A stretch of 64,000 nt of DNA from Alteromonadales bacterium alter-6D02. Its GTDB lineage: Bacteria > Pseudomonadota > Gammaproteobacteria > Enterobacterales > Psychrobiaceae. The stretch is from assembly GCA_002835545.1 (NCBI GenBank), contig PIZK01000010.1, forward strand, positions 115,306 to 179,305, given 5' to 3'. The notes beneath the pieces were generated by a model that saw only the letters and a list, made by a program, of their open reading frames with translations, had not been told where the DNA came from and searched no databases. Positions 53,681 to 62,964 of the stretch are shown one piece after another. Made by a program: the position numbers and the translations under genes. Each line of letters opens with the position of its first letter. The stretch's first letter is position 1.

Positions 53681-54865
53681 ATGAACAGACCAGACCAACA
53701 CGTCGGTGCCGTGATCCATCAAGCGAACTTTATTGCTGGAAATGCCTTAGAAGTGCCAACACTAAAAGTACTCGCCCAAGACGGTAGTATCTACCCTAAC
53801 GCCGCATTACCTGAGATAGATAAAGATCTTGCGTTAAAAATTTATGACACCATGGTATTTACCCGGGTTTTAGATGAGCGCATGGTTGCGTCTCAGCGTC
53901 AGGGCCGTATTAGTTTTTACATGACGTGTAAAGGCGAAGAAGCATCAATTATTGGTAGTGCCGCGGCCTTAACCGATCACGATATGATTATGGCGCAATA
54001 CCGTGAACATGCGGCATTACGCTATCGCGGGTTTACTACCGCAAACTTCATGAATCAGATGTTCTCCAATGCTAAAGACCTTGGTAAAGGGCGTCAAATG
54101 CCAATCCATTATGGTTCTAATGAGTTAAATTACATGACGATTTCGTCACCACTTGCGACTCAAATCCCACAAGCAACAGGCTATGCTTATGGTCAGCGTT
54201 TACAAGGTAACCAAGCGTTAACGTTGTGTTATTTTGGTGAAGGTGCTGCTTCAGAGGGAGATTTCCATGCGGGATTGAATATGGCTGCGGTTTTAAAAGC
54301 CCCAGCGATTTTCTATTGTCGTAATAATGGCTATGCAATCTCAACTAGTACAGATGAGCAATATGCGGGTGATGGTATTGCGCCACGTGGTGTGGGTTAT
54401 GGTATTGAAACTATTCGTGTTGATGGTAATGACTGTTTAGCGGTTTTATTAGCAACACAAGAAGCACGTAAATATGCGCTAGCTCATAACAAACCAGTTT
54501 TGATCGAGGCAATGAGCTACCGTCTTGGGGCACACTCTACATCGGATGATCCAAGTGGTTATCGCTCTAAAGATGAAGAAGAATTATGGGCTAAAATTGA
54601 CGGAGTTCAACGCTTTAAACTATGGCTTGAACAGCAAGGTTGGTGGACTGAGGAACAAGAAAGTGAACGATACCAAGCTTACCGTGAAGAAGTATTACGG
54701 GAGTTAAAAGTGGCGGAAAAAATTGAGCCGCCATCATTACAAGAGCTTGTCACTGATGTGTATGCCGAAGTTCCAGCGCATCTATCACAACAACTTGAAC
54801 AATTAGAAACTCACATCGCGAAATATCCAAGTGCTTATCCTAGTGCATCAAAGGGAGCTAAATAA
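53681..54865 (+). CDS. bkdA1: Branched-chain 2-oxoacid dehydrogenase E1 alpha subunit
   Basis: A 394-residue thiamine-diphosphate-binding subunit. The TPP motif begins [19 protein letters not shown] and ends with the NNGYAIS region; the phosphorylation-loop-like region is [16 protein letters not shown]. The N-terminal [13 protein letters not shown] is characteristic of the BCKDH rather than the PDH E1. The enzyme decarboxylates the 2-oxoacids from valine, leucine and isoleucine. It is the first gene of the bkd operon; its stop overlaps the next start by one base (TAATG). Confidence 0.93.
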   Translation: MNRPDQHVGAVIHQANFIAGNALEVPTLKVLAQDGSIYPNAALPEIDKDLALKIYDTMVFTRVLDERMVASQRQGRISFYMTCKGEEASIIGSAAALTDHDMIMAQYREHAALRYRGFTTANFMNQMFSNAKDLGKGRQMPIHYGSNELNYMTISSPLATQIPQATGYAYGQRLQGNQALTLCYFGEGAASEGDFHAGLNMAAVLKAPAIFYCRNNGYAISTSTDEQYAGDGIAPRGVGYGIETIRVDGNDCLAVLLATQEARKYALAHNKPVLIEAMSYRLGAHSTSDDPSGYRSKDEEELWAKIDGVQRFKLWLEQQGWWTEEQESERYQAYREEVLRELKVAEKIEPPSLQELVTDVYAEVPAHLSQQLEQLETHIAKYPSAYPSASKGAK

Positions 54866-55842
54866 TGGCTGAAATGAATTTACTACACGCAATTAACAAT
54901 GCGCTTGATCTTGCCATGGCTGACAATGAGCGTGTGTTATGTTTTGGTGAAGATGTTGGACATTTTGGTGGCGTGTTTCGATCAACCAGTGGCCTTCAAG
55001 ATAAGTACGGCAAAGATCGTTGTTTTAATACTCCATTAACTGAGCAAGGTATTATCGGCTTTGCTAATGGTTTGGCTGCCCAAGGGGCAGTGCCGATTGC
55101 TGAGATTCAATTTGCTGATTATATTTTCCCAGCCTTTGACCAAATTGTGAATGAAACAGCAAAATTTCGTTATCGTAGTGGTAATGAGTTTGATGTTGGC
55201 TCCTTGGTTATTCGTACTCCTTACGGTGGTGGTATTGCCGGTGGTTTATATCACTCTCAATCACCAGAAGCCTATTTCACAGGGACCCCAGGCATTAAAG
55301 TGGTTGTTCCTCGTAACCCTTATCAAGCGAAAGGCTTGTTAATGGCCAGTATTGCTGATGACAATCCTGTGTTGTTCTTCGAGCCTAAGCGTTTATACCG
55401 CGCAGCGATTGGTGAAGTACCAGAGGAAGCCTACCAAATCGAGCTGGGTAAAGCTGAGGTTGTGTCACCGGGTACTGATATCACCCTATTGGGTTGGGGT
55501 GCACAGATGGAAATCATTGAAAAAGCAGCTGCAATGGCTGCTGAGCAAGGTATTTCATGTGAAGTTATCGATTTAAGAACGCTTGCACCTTGGGATGTTG
55601 ATACGGTGGCTGAGTCAGTGACTAAAACAGGCCGTTTACTGATAAGCCATGAAGCACCGTTAACGGGTGGCTTTGCGGGTGAAATTTCAGCAACCATCAG
55701 TGATAAATGTTTCTTACATCTTGAGTCTCCGATTAGTCGAGTGTGTGGCTTGGATACACCTTATCCATTAATTCAAGAGAAAGAATATGTTGCGGATCAT
55801 CTAAAAATCTTTGAAGCAATTAAAGCGTCAATTAATTTTTAA
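54865..55842 (+). CDS. bkdA2: Branched-chain 2-oxoacid dehydrogenase E1 beta subunit
   Basis: A 325-residue subunit that pairs with E1 alpha to form the decarboxylase. The family stretches are [34 protein letters not shown], and [16 protein letters not shown], with the C-terminal transketolase domain carrying [18 protein letters not shown]. An AGGGAG ribosome site lies within the end of bkdA1. The start is ATG at 54865, translationally coupled by the TAATG overlap. Confidence 0.94.
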   Translation: MAEMNLLHAINNALDLAMADNERVLCFGEDVGHFGGVFRSTSGLQDKYGKDRCFNTPLTEQGIIGFANGLAAQGAVPIAEIQFADYIFPAFDQIVNETAKFRYRSGNEFDVGSLVIRTPYGGGIAGGLYHSQSPEAYFTGTPGIKVVVPRNPYQAKGLLMASIADDNPVLFFEPKRLYRAAIGEVPEEAYQIELGKAEVVSPGTDITLLGWGAQMEIIEKAAAMAAEQGISCEVIDLRTLAPWDVDTVAESVTKTGRLLISHEAPLTGGFAGEISATISDKCFLHLESPISRVCGLDTPYPLIQEKEYVADHLKIFEAIKASINF

Positions 55843-55895
55843 TGTTGAGTAATTCCCTGCGAATGCAGTTCGCAATGAAAGTGTAAGGAATAATA

Positions 55896-57470
55896 ATGGC
55901 ACAAGATTTTTTATTACCAGATATTGGCGAAGGTATTGTTGAATGTGAACTGGTTGAATGGCTAGTTGCAGAGGGTGATACAGTGGCTGAAGATCAGCCT
56001 GTTGCTGATGTAATGACGGATAAAGCATTGGTACAAATACCATCAATGCATAATGGTAAGATTACACAGTTATATCACCAGAAAGGTGATATTGCTAAGG
56101 TACATTCGCCGCTTTATGCGATTGAACCAGAAGGTGAGGTTATTCAAGCACCTGCTGAGGTTCTTGATGTGGCAAGTGATGAATCTCGTGTTCAACAGTC
56201 CAGTAGTTCAACAAGCACTGAAATAAAACAGTTTATCTTACCTGATATTGGTGAAGGGATTGTTGAGTGTGAAGTGGTTGAGTGGTTAGTTAATGTGGGT
56301 GACAGTATTGAAGAAGATCAGCCTGTTGCCGATGTTATGACCGATAAAGCCTTGGTACAAATTCCGGCTGTTGAGTCGGGGGTTGTGACTGAGCTTTTCT
56401 GTGACAAAGGTGCAATCATCAAAGTACACACGCCACTGTTTAGTTATCAAGTTGCCGGGGCTGCTAGCTCTGCTACAGAGCATAATGTGCCAGCAGATGA
56501 GCCAATAGTCTCTGTTGAGTCGCAAGCTAGCCAGCAAGACGTGACAAAAAACAATAATAAAGCGATTGCAAGCCCAGCGGTGCGCAGGGTTGCTCGTGAG
56601 TTGAATGTTGATCTGACCAAAGTGGCTGGGTCTGGTAAAAATGGACGTGTGTATAAAGAAGATGTTTTAGCCTATAACAATCCAAGTGTATCAGCAGCTA
56701 AAGTTGAAGTTACTACGGCGGTACCTGCCACTGTGGATGTCTCGATGAGCGCTGAGCCAGTCGATGGTGTTCGTATTGAACCTCTCAAAGGGATTAAGGC
56801 CGCAATGGCCAAACAAATGGTTGAGTCTGTATCTACGATTCCTCACTTTACTTATAGTGAAGAGATTGATATGACAGATTTAATTGCACTTCGCTTAAGT
56901 TTGAAAGAACAATATGCTAAGCAAGATATTAAATTAACCTTGATGCCATTCTTTATTAAAGCGATGTCATTGGCGCTAAAAGAATTTCCGATTTTAAATA
57001 GTCAGCTCAATGCTGCAGCAGATGAAATTCATTACTTCCAACAGCATAATATTGGTATGGCGGTCGATAGTAAAATTGGTTTATTAGTACCTAATATTAA
57101 AGGTGTTCAAAACCAGTCAATTATTGAGGTTGCCAATGAAGTAACGCGCCTAACTGAATCGGCTCGTGCGGGCCGCTTAAACCAACAAGATTTAAGCGGA
57201 GGTACAATTACCATTTCTAATATAGGTGTCTTAGGTGGTACCACCGCAACCCCTATCATTAACAAACCTGAAGTGGCTATTGTTGCTTTAGGTAAAGTTC
57301 AAAAGTTACCTCGTTTTAATGAGCAAGGTGAAGTTGAAGCACGACAAATAATGACTGTCAGTTGGTCAGGCGATCATCGTGTTATTGATGGGGGGACTAT
57401 TGCTCGTTTTTGTAATTTATGGAAGTCTTATTTAGAGAAGCCAAATACCATGTTAATGGCCATGTCTTAA
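55896..57470 (+). CDS. bkdB: Branched-chain 2-oxoacid dehydrogenase E2, dihydrolipoyl acyltransferase
   Basis: A 524-residue E2 core with two lipoyl domains (about residues 1-78 and 108-185), each with the motif VMTDKALVQIP; lipoylation lysines are K43 and K151. A peripheral-subunit-binding domain follows (SPAVRRVARELNVDLTKVAGSGKNGRV, about residues 225-255), then the acyltransferase domain with the catalytic H494 in DHRVIDGG. It transfers acyl groups to CoA and forms the complex's core. The two lipoyl domains are very alike in DNA as well as protein, suggesting a tandem duplication. No E3 gene is in the operon, so a shared lpd elsewhere is likely. Confidence 0.94.
   Translation: MAQDFLLPDIGEGIVECELVEWLVAEGDTVAEDQPVADVMTDKALVQIPSMHNGKITQLYHQKGDIAKVHSPLYAIEPEGEVIQAPAEVLDVASDESRVQQSSSSTSTEIKQFILPDIGEGIVECEVVEWLVNVGDSIEEDQPVADVMTDKALVQIPAVESGVVTELFCDKGAIIKVHTPLFSYQVAGAASSATEHNVPADEPIVSVESQASQQDVTKNNNKAIASPAVRRVARELNVDLTKVAGSGKNGRVYKEDVLAYNNPSVSAAKVEVTTAVPATVDVSMSAEPVDGVRIEPLKGIKAAMAKQMVESVSTIPHFTYSEEIDMTDLIALRLSLKEQYAKQDIKLTLMPFFIKAMSLALKEFPILNSQLNAAADEIHYFQQHNIGMAVDSKIGLLVPNIKGVQNQSIIEVANEVTRLTESARAGRLNQQDLSGGTITISNIGVLGGTTATPIINKPEVAIVALGKVQKLPRFNEQGEVEARQIMTVSWSGDHRVIDGGTIARFCNLWKSYLEKPNTMLMAMS
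55911..56370 (+). repeat. Duplicated lipoyl-domain coding unit inside bkdB
   Basis: The stretch from 55911 to about 56043 and the stretch from 56233 to about 56370 encode near-identical domains: LPDIGEGIVECE, VEWLV, EDQPVADVMTDKALVQIP in both. The nucleotide sequences also match over most of their length. They are separated by an acidic-serine linker. Confidence 0.85.
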
Positions 57471-57499
57471 CGGCAAAGACCCTATAAAGTTTTATTATA

Positions 57500-57530
57500 A
57501 AGCCACTTCACATTTGTTAGTGGCTTTTTT
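57500..57530 (+). terminator. Rho-independent terminator of the bkd operon
   Basis: AAGCCACT pairs with AGTGGCTT around an eleven-base loop, followed by four further T residues. Confidence 0.85.
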
Positions 57531-57641
57531 ACTCATATTGGAAGGTAATATCACTGCTGTACAGATATAGACATCAAAGATAAACATGGTAAGTTATTAA
57601 ATTGGTTCGTGGAATAATAACTCGAAAGTGGATTAGGGAAG

Positions 57642-58913
57642 ATGATGGAGATAGATAGTCAACGTAAACAGGTGTTACTCACTAAGCGCTCACTCATCCA
57701 GCGTCTGCTCCTTTTTGTCGCTGTACTGGCTTGTTACATGGCCATGTCTCAAAGCATTTCGGCTAAACCCTCGCACTACAAGATCGTGATAGATGCTGAT
57801 TTTACGGGCTCAGTTACGTCAAGTCACTCGATTCGCCAAGGTATAGAGACTGCATTGGCAGAAGTTAATCACAGGATTGCTGATTACACATTTTCTGTTG
57901 AAATTAAAGATCACAGAGCAAATTCACGCAGAAGTAAAAAGAACCTTGAATCGGTTATAAATGACCCTCAGGCGTTAGTGGTTTTTTCGGGTTTGCATTC
58001 ACCCCCCTTATTAGCCCATAAAGACTTTATTAATCAATCTCAGGTTTTATTACTCGATCCGTGGGCTGCGGCGGGGCCGATCACGCGCAGTAAGAGTAAC
58101 GAAAACTGGATCTATCGGTTATCAATCGATGATAGAAGCGCTGGTGGCTTTATCGGTAAAAAAGCGTATCAAGAGGGTTTTCGACGACCTTACTTATTAC
58201 TTGAAGATACAGGCTGGGGGCGCTCCAACGAGATAAACATGCTTAATGTTCTTAAAACGTTCAATGTAGAAGCTAAGGGAGTGTCGTGGTTTAATTGGGG
58301 TATTGGTAAGAATCATGCCAAGTTAATTTTACGTCAAATCAAACAAAGTGGCGCTGATGTTATTTTCTTAGTCGCCAATGCGCCCGAGGGAAAAGTGTTT
58401 GTTCAGGCAATGGTTGAACTATCACATGAATTTAATTTACCAATAAGGAGTCACTGGGGGATTACTGGTGGGGATTTTCCTGATGTTATTCCTCATAAAC
58501 AACGCAAAAAGATAGATTTACAATTTATTCAGACTCGCTTTTCTTTTGTGCAACGTCCTCATAGCGAACTAGCCGCTTCGGTATTAGAGGTTGCGATAAG
58601 CCACTTACCCGAGGTTCGTTCTAGCGATGATATCAAAACCGTGACAGGGTTTGTTCATGCTTACGACCTGACTAAAATATTGATTGCCGCGATCAAACAA
58701 GCAGGGCTCTCTGGGGACAAAGAGCAGGATAAATTAGCGGTTAAATTAGCATTAGAGAATTTAAATAAACCAGTTGATGGTTTAATTAAACGCTACTCCA
58801 AGCCTTTTATGCGATGGTCTCCATTAAAACCTAATGCACATGAAGCTCTCAGGGAGATGGATTATGCGATGGGGTATTTTGATCACAATAATGATGTGAT
58901 TTTGATTGAGTAA
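57642..58913 (+). CDS. Periplasmic substrate-binding protein, branched-chain amino acid/Peripla_BP_6 type
   Basis: A 423-residue precursor. The N-terminus has a hydrophobic signal (about residues 22-42: LLLFVAVLACYMAMSQSISA, cut before KPSHY). The mature part has two-lobed ABC-binding-protein features: DADFTGSVTSSHSIRQGIETALAEVNHR, FSGLHSPPLLAHKDFIN, DDRSAGGFIGKKAYQEG, EDTGWGRSN. No permease or ATPase of an ABC transporter lies nearby; instead it is 8 bases upstream of a histidine kinase, so it is probably a ligand-sensing partner. The ligand is unknown. The ATG at 57642 or 57645 may be used. Confidence 0.8.
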   Translation: MMEIDSQRKQVLLTKRSLIQRLLLFVAVLACYMAMSQSISAKPSHYKIVIDADFTGSVTSSHSIRQGIETALAEVNHRIADYTFSVEIKDHRANSRRSKKNLESVINDPQALVVFSGLHSPPLLAHKDFINQSQVLLLDPWAAAGPITRSKSNENWIYRLSIDDRSAGGFIGKKAYQEGFRRPYLLLEDTGWGRSNEINMLNVLKTFNVEAKGVSWFNWGIGKNHAKLILRQIKQSGADVIFLVANAPEGKVFVQAMVELSHEFNLPIRSHWGITGGDFPDVIPHKQRKKIDLQFIQTRFSFVQRPHSELAASVLEVAISHLPEVRSSDDIKTVTGFVHAYDLTKILIAAIKQAGLSGDKEQDKLAVKLALENLNKPVDGLIKRYSKPFMRWSPLKPNAHEALREMDYAMGYFDHNNDVILIE

Positions 58914-58921
58914 GGGATTAA

Positions 58922-60739
58922 ATGAAACGCACACCCTCAATTTCATTTACATTAGCTCGTTTTGTTTTTATCTGTTGTGTTGCATTGGCATTAACAATAA
59001 CTATTGCGGTGGCGACAGTTGTGGTCAGTACAATGAAACAAGGCAATGAGCAGATCCTCAATAGAGAGATGACCTCTATCGTTAGTCGTTACCAAATCTT
59101 TATCCAACATCGATTAACGCTATTACAACAACTCGCCAGAGAACCATTGATGATCCAATCGTTGATGCAACCTGAGGTGAATATTGGAAAGATTAAAGAC
59201 CATATGAACACGTTGCCTTTGCTTGGGAAGCCTTATGAGCTAACGTTACTCGATTTTGAAGGGCGTATAATTCATGCAAATAAGGCAACAACTTCGGTTG
59301 AATATCACACTTTTGATTGGGTATTAGGTTTGTTAGAGCAATCAGGTACAGATTTTCAAGTGATTGAAATTGATGGGCAAGCCTATTGGAGTTTAGGAGT
59401 GTCCATTACTTATAACCAAAGTGTTGAAGGCGTATTGATCGCCAATATTCCATTGCAGGATATTAATGAACAAGGGGTATCAGTTCAGCCCCTGACTGGG
59501 TTATCGATTGAGATAGTTCAAAATAATAAGGTGCTTACGAAGTTTGGCACCCTTGGTCAAGGCTCTGAATATGTTCTCACTTGGCCTAGTCAGAGGCTTA
59601 TGTTTCGTTTTACAGTTGATGAACATTATAAGAAACAAGAAGTTGAGTCTATTGTTACTCAACTAGTCTTAATTATCACCACTGCTATTCTAGTTGTTAC
59701 GCTCTTTGCCTATTTATTTGGCTATCGATACTTTGTACAGCCAGTGGTGCTGTTATCAAATGCCGCTAAGGGGCTTGAGAACGGGGAAGAGCAGAGAGTC
59801 CTTGATGAAGGTTTAAAGGTCAGGGAGTTTAATGAGCTTTTCCAGACTTTTAATTTGATGACCAAGCGAGTCATTGAACGAGAACAGGCATTAAAAGAGA
59901 GTTATCTAGCGTTATCAAAAACTAATGAGAGTCTCAAAGACAGCGAGTCCCAGTTGATTCAATCTGAAAAAATGGCCAGCATTGGTGTCCTTGCAGCGGG
60001 TGTTGCTCATGAAATAAACAACCCGATTGGTTTTGTGAAGAGTAATTTGGAGGTATTACACGATTACGTCACATCACTTCTTACTTACCACCGTGGTGTT
60101 AATGAGCTATTAGCACTCGCCCCTGAATTAGCACCCGAACAAAAGCGACTAGCTGACACTCTAGATATTGATCATATCCTAGATGATATGCTGCCATTAC
60201 TTGATAGTAGCAGTGGTGGTATAAAGCGAGTGTCAGAAATTGTTGATAGTTTAAGAACCTTTGCCAGAGTTGAGCAAGATGAAATGAGCCTCATCGATAT
60301 TAATGAAGGACTTACCGCAACGCTCAATATGGTGAGTAATGAGTTAAAATATTGCTGTGATGTTAAGGTGTCATTGAGCCCTGTGCCGATGGTCATGGGT
60401 TTCCCTGGAAAGCTTAATCAAGTCTTTATGAATGTCCTAGTCAATGCCGGACAGGCCATGACTCATCATGGTGAGGTTAGGGTGAAAACTTATTTTACTA
60501 GTGAAGATGTCGTTATCGAGATTGCAGACGATGGATGCGGTATTGAAGCAGAAAAACTGTCGCAAATATTTACACCCTTTTATACGTCTAAGCCTGTTGG
60601 TCAGGGCACTGGGTTAGGGTTGTCAATTTCGCATCAGATTATGGAGCAGCACAATGGTAGTATTACTGTGGCATCAGTGATAGGTCAAGGGACATGCTTT
60701 ACGATAAAAGTACCAACGCATTCTGGAGATAAGTCGTAG
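58922..60739 (+). CDS. Sensor histidine kinase paired with a periplasmic binding protein
   Basis: A 605-residue inner-membrane kinase. It has a first membrane helix (about residues 13-37), a periplasmic region to about residue 247 with a PAS-like ALTLLDFEGRIIHANK stretch, a second helix, a HAMP segment, a coiled coil, a HisKA domain with phosphorylatable H363 (GVAHEINNPIGF), and an HATPase domain (N-box NQVFMNVLVNAGQAM, DDGCGI, GTGLGLSIS). The class resembles DctB-like or Nit-type kinases acting on NtrC-family regulators. No receiver or response regulator gene lies next to it. Its partner binding protein is encoded 8 bases upstream, so both probably form one sensing unit. Confidence 0.85.
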   Translation: MKRTPSISFTLARFVFICCVALALTITIAVATVVVSTMKQGNEQILNREMTSIVSRYQIFIQHRLTLLQQLAREPLMIQSLMQPEVNIGKIKDHMNTLPLLGKPYELTLLDFEGRIIHANKATTSVEYHTFDWVLGLLEQSGTDFQVIEIDGQAYWSLGVSITYNQSVEGVLIANIPLQDINEQGVSVQPLTGLSIEIVQNNKVLTKFGTLGQGSEYVLTWPSQRLMFRFTVDEHYKKQEVESIVTQLVLIITTAILVVTLFAYLFGYRYFVQPVVLLSNAAKGLENGEEQRVLDEGLKVREFNELFQTFNLMTKRVIEREQALKESYLALSKTNESLKDSESQLIQSEKMASIGVLAAGVAHEINNPIGFVKSNLEVLHDYVTSLLTYHRGVNELLALAPELAPEQKRLADTLDIDHILDDMLPLLDSSSGGIKRVSEIVDSLRTFARVEQDEMSLIDINEGLTATLNMVSNELKYCCDVKVSLSPVPMVMGFPGKLNQVFMNVLVNAGQAMTHHGEVRVKTYFTSEDVVIEIADDGCGIEAEKLSQIFTPFYTSKPVGQGTGLGLSISHQIMEQHNGSITVASVIGQGTCFTIKVPTHSGDKS

Positions 60740-60805
60740 TGTTTTTTATTGATTCGAGGTTTTATGATAGATTAAGACAAGGTTTACATAAGAAGGTTAT
60801 CGATA

Positions 60806-61540
60806 GTGATTTTAAAGCCTGCATTTAACCACCGCCGAGTACTTGCTCCGAGTGATTGGACGGAATTAGCTCAAGGGGAATGGCTAAAGCAAGAAGTAAC
60901 GGAGGCGTTAACGCCTTGGCTATCGCGTGTTTTTGGCTATCATTTACTGAAAATTGGCTCACTAAGTGGTCAACTTGATATGAGTAGTGCGCCAATAAAG
61001 CATCAAGTAACCGTTGCACCAGAGCGAGGCGCTGATTTAATCGCAGATATTTCGCGTTTACCCTTTCAAGAGTCGTGCATTGACGCATGTGTACTCACTC
61101 TGAGTTTAAACTTCCATCATAACCCCCATCAATTACTTCGTGAGATTAATCGAGTCACTGTTCCTGGTGGGCATATTATTATTGTTGGGCTTAATCCTGT
61201 CAGTCCTTTGGGCTTGGTGAGTATAAACCCGCAGTTAGGTCATAAGTATCCCTTTAATGGGCGTTTTTTTGCAAAATCGAGAGTTAAGGATTGGCTAGCT
61301 GTATTAGGCTATAAGGTGATTGCAGAGCAAAAACTTGTCTATTCTAGTTTGTTATTAAAACCTCAACACACCAAATATTTACAACGAATCATGGCTTATA
61401 ATTTACCGGGCGTTGGGTCTTTTTATTGTATTATGGCCAAGAAGTTAGTGCGCCCTTTAACACCAGTGAAACGTCGCTGGGCATTTAAACAAAAACCACT
61501 ACTTAATCCGGTAGCCACGATGAATAAGGAAATCGAATAG
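60806..61540 (+). CDS. Class I SAM-dependent methyltransferase (YafS-like)
   Basis: A 244-residue soluble protein with a SAM-binding fold. Motif I is degraded, but the post-motif region is readable: ADISRLPFQESCIDACVLTLSLNF, then HNPHQLLREINRVTVPGGHIIIVGLNPVSPLGL, where VPGGHIIIVG is the usual motif III-like strand. The C-terminus is basic. E. coli YafS, near gloB and rnhA, is similar in length and pattern; those neighbours are missing here. The start is GTG at 60806, with AGAAGG nine bases upstream. Substrate unknown. Confidence 0.75.
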   Translation: MILKPAFNHRRVLAPSDWTELAQGEWLKQEVTEALTPWLSRVFGYHLLKIGSLSGQLDMSSAPIKHQVTVAPERGADLIADISRLPFQESCIDACVLTLSLNFHHNPHQLLREINRVTVPGGHIIIVGLNPVSPLGLVSINPQLGHKYPFNGRFFAKSRVKDWLAVLGYKVIAEQKLVYSSLLLKPQHTKYLQRIMAYNLPGVGSFYCIMAKKLVRPLTPVKRRWAFKQKPLLNPVATMNKEIE

Positions 61541-61623
61541 CCATAATACTATTAATTTCATTAATTAAGAGATCAGGTTATTAGTGGTAATGGTATAAGG
61601 CTAGGTGTGCTCTGTATTACTTT

Positions 61624-62475
61624 TCAGGGGTAACTCACCTTGCCGTTGCGATCAATTACCATAAGCCGTTCAGGTTTGATACTTGTGCCAAATAGTAAAG
61701 TGAACTCTTGGTACTTTGCTTTGTATTTATTCAATTGATAGCTTAAACATAACAAGTTATCTGATTTACATTTTAGAAACCTTGGGCGCTGCTCTATGAC
61801 TTTATTGGCTAAAAAGACAAACTCAGGTTTATAAGAGTCGACAACCTGAGCTGGTACCTGTGGGTGGTTGTTAGGAATTAATAAGGCGAGCGTCTTAGCT
61901 TCGTGATTAGCGTGTTGTTGCATTAACTTGAATCGTTTCCAATTAACCTGAACCCCGTTTACTGCAGGACGTTTGTTTGACTCTTTCATTAATTGAGCCA
62001 AAGAAACCTGCTTTCCTGAGATAAAAATGCTGGGTACAGCGAAGATATTGTAATTATCAACAACCCGCTGATTTAATGCTTTTAATTTGTGATTAATCGG
62101 ACGATCGCAGTTAGGGGATTTACGAACCATCATAGCATCGAATATTTTTTTGTTGACAGGGGAGCGGCACTGAAAGATATCATCAACTCTTTGTTTACTT
62201 CGTTCGCCTAAAATAGGCGCCCAAAAAACAAATACATTGAATTTGGTTAATTTTTCAATATCCGAGATCGCATTAATACAGTAAGGGCAGTAGGGGTCTT
62301 TGAAGACTAAAACTGTTTTTCGCTTTGGGTCCCAGCCATTGACTAAAAATGGGTAATACTCTGACTCAGTGGGAATGAAATTAGCCGACTGTACTGGTTC
62401 TGCGACAGAAAAAGTAAAAAGTAAAGTGATCGTTAGCCAAAACTTGTAAAGACAGGTGCTGTTTGTCTTAACCAT
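61624..62475 (-). CDS. DsbC-like thiol oxidoreductase, exported
   Basis: A 283-residue precursor with a signal peptide (KFWLTITLLFTFSVAEPVQSA, cut before NF). The mature part is a thioredoxin fold with the active site CPYC (C63 and C66, in KDPYCPYCINA), the cis-proline loop AVPSIFISG, and the DsbC/G-type extra cysteine pair (FQCRSPVNKKIFDAMM and SPNCDRP). It lacks the DsbC dimerisation domain and has instead a C-terminal extension with two more cysteines (KCKSDNLLC). It is the last gene of a minus-strand operon; its start overlaps the upstream gene by 8 bases, so translation is coupled. The start at 62475 is the one with the signal peptide; 62496 would be longer. Confidence 0.78.
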   Translation of the reverse strand: MVKTNSTCLYKFWLTITLLFTFSVAEPVQSANFIPTESEYYPFLVNGWDPKRKTVLVFKDPYCPYCINAISDIEKLTKFNVFVFWAPILGERSKQRVDDIFQCRSPVNKKIFDAMMVRKSPNCDRPINHKLKALNQRVVDNYNIFAVPSIFISGKQVSLAQLMKESNKRPAVNGVQVNWKRFKLMQQHANHEAKTLALLIPNNHPQVPAQVVDSYKPEFVFLANKVIEQRPRFLKCKSDNLLCLSYQLNKYKAKYQEFTLLFGTSIKPERLMVIDRNGKVSYP

Positions 62476-62956
62476 TGTTTTTTTCCGCCATGGCATTGAG
62501 CGCTAAAGGTAAAATTAACTCATTGTACTCAGCGGTTAGCCGTTTTACTTGTTGTTGCAGCGTTTTCACTTTAGCTTGGTCGTTTATGTGAGTCTTATAC
62601 TCTGAGATCAGTAGGGCAATTTCTGCTTGCTTGAGTTGTGATTGCTCTTTGATTAGACTCATTTCTTGTACTGACAAGGTCACGACTGTCGCTTTTTTAG
62701 GGAGAAATCGTGCCGCTTGAGCTGCTTTTTCAGCTTGTACTGCGTTTAATTGCTGTTTAATATTTTCTGCTTCAGGTGCATCAATTTTAGGGCGCAGAGC
62801 AATCTCTTTCCCCAATAGGGGAGTTTGGCTGTCGTGGTGAAGCACTTTTTCGGACTCCAACAATGAGGTCGTTGATTGGTTGCTTGACAGCCAATAAGTA
62901 GCAAGCAATATCGCAATTGCTAAAGCTAGTATGATAGGTACTTTAATATTTGTCAT
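62468..62956 (-). CDS. Membrane-anchored coiled-coil protein, function unknown
   Basis: A 162-residue protein with one N-terminal membrane helix (about residues 5-23: VPIILALAIAILLATYWLS) and a periplasmic region rich in A, E, K and Q. Residues 60-90 and 95-150 look like coiled coil (NIKQQLNAVQAEKAAQAARF; LIKEQSQLKQAEIALLISE). No family was recognised. It sits between the Ig-repeat gene (8-base gap) and the DsbC-like gene (8-base overlap), so all three are expressed together and may act together at the envelope. Confidence 0.7.
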   Translation of the reverse strand: MTNIKVPIILALAIAILLATYWLSSNQSTTSLLESEKVLHHDSQTPLLGKEIALRPKIDAPEAENIKQQLNAVQAEKAAQAARFLPKKATVVTLSVQEMSLIKEQSQLKQAEIALLISEYKTHINDQAKVKTLQQQVKRLTAEYNELILPLALNAMAEKNNG

Positions 62957-62964
62957 TACTATGC

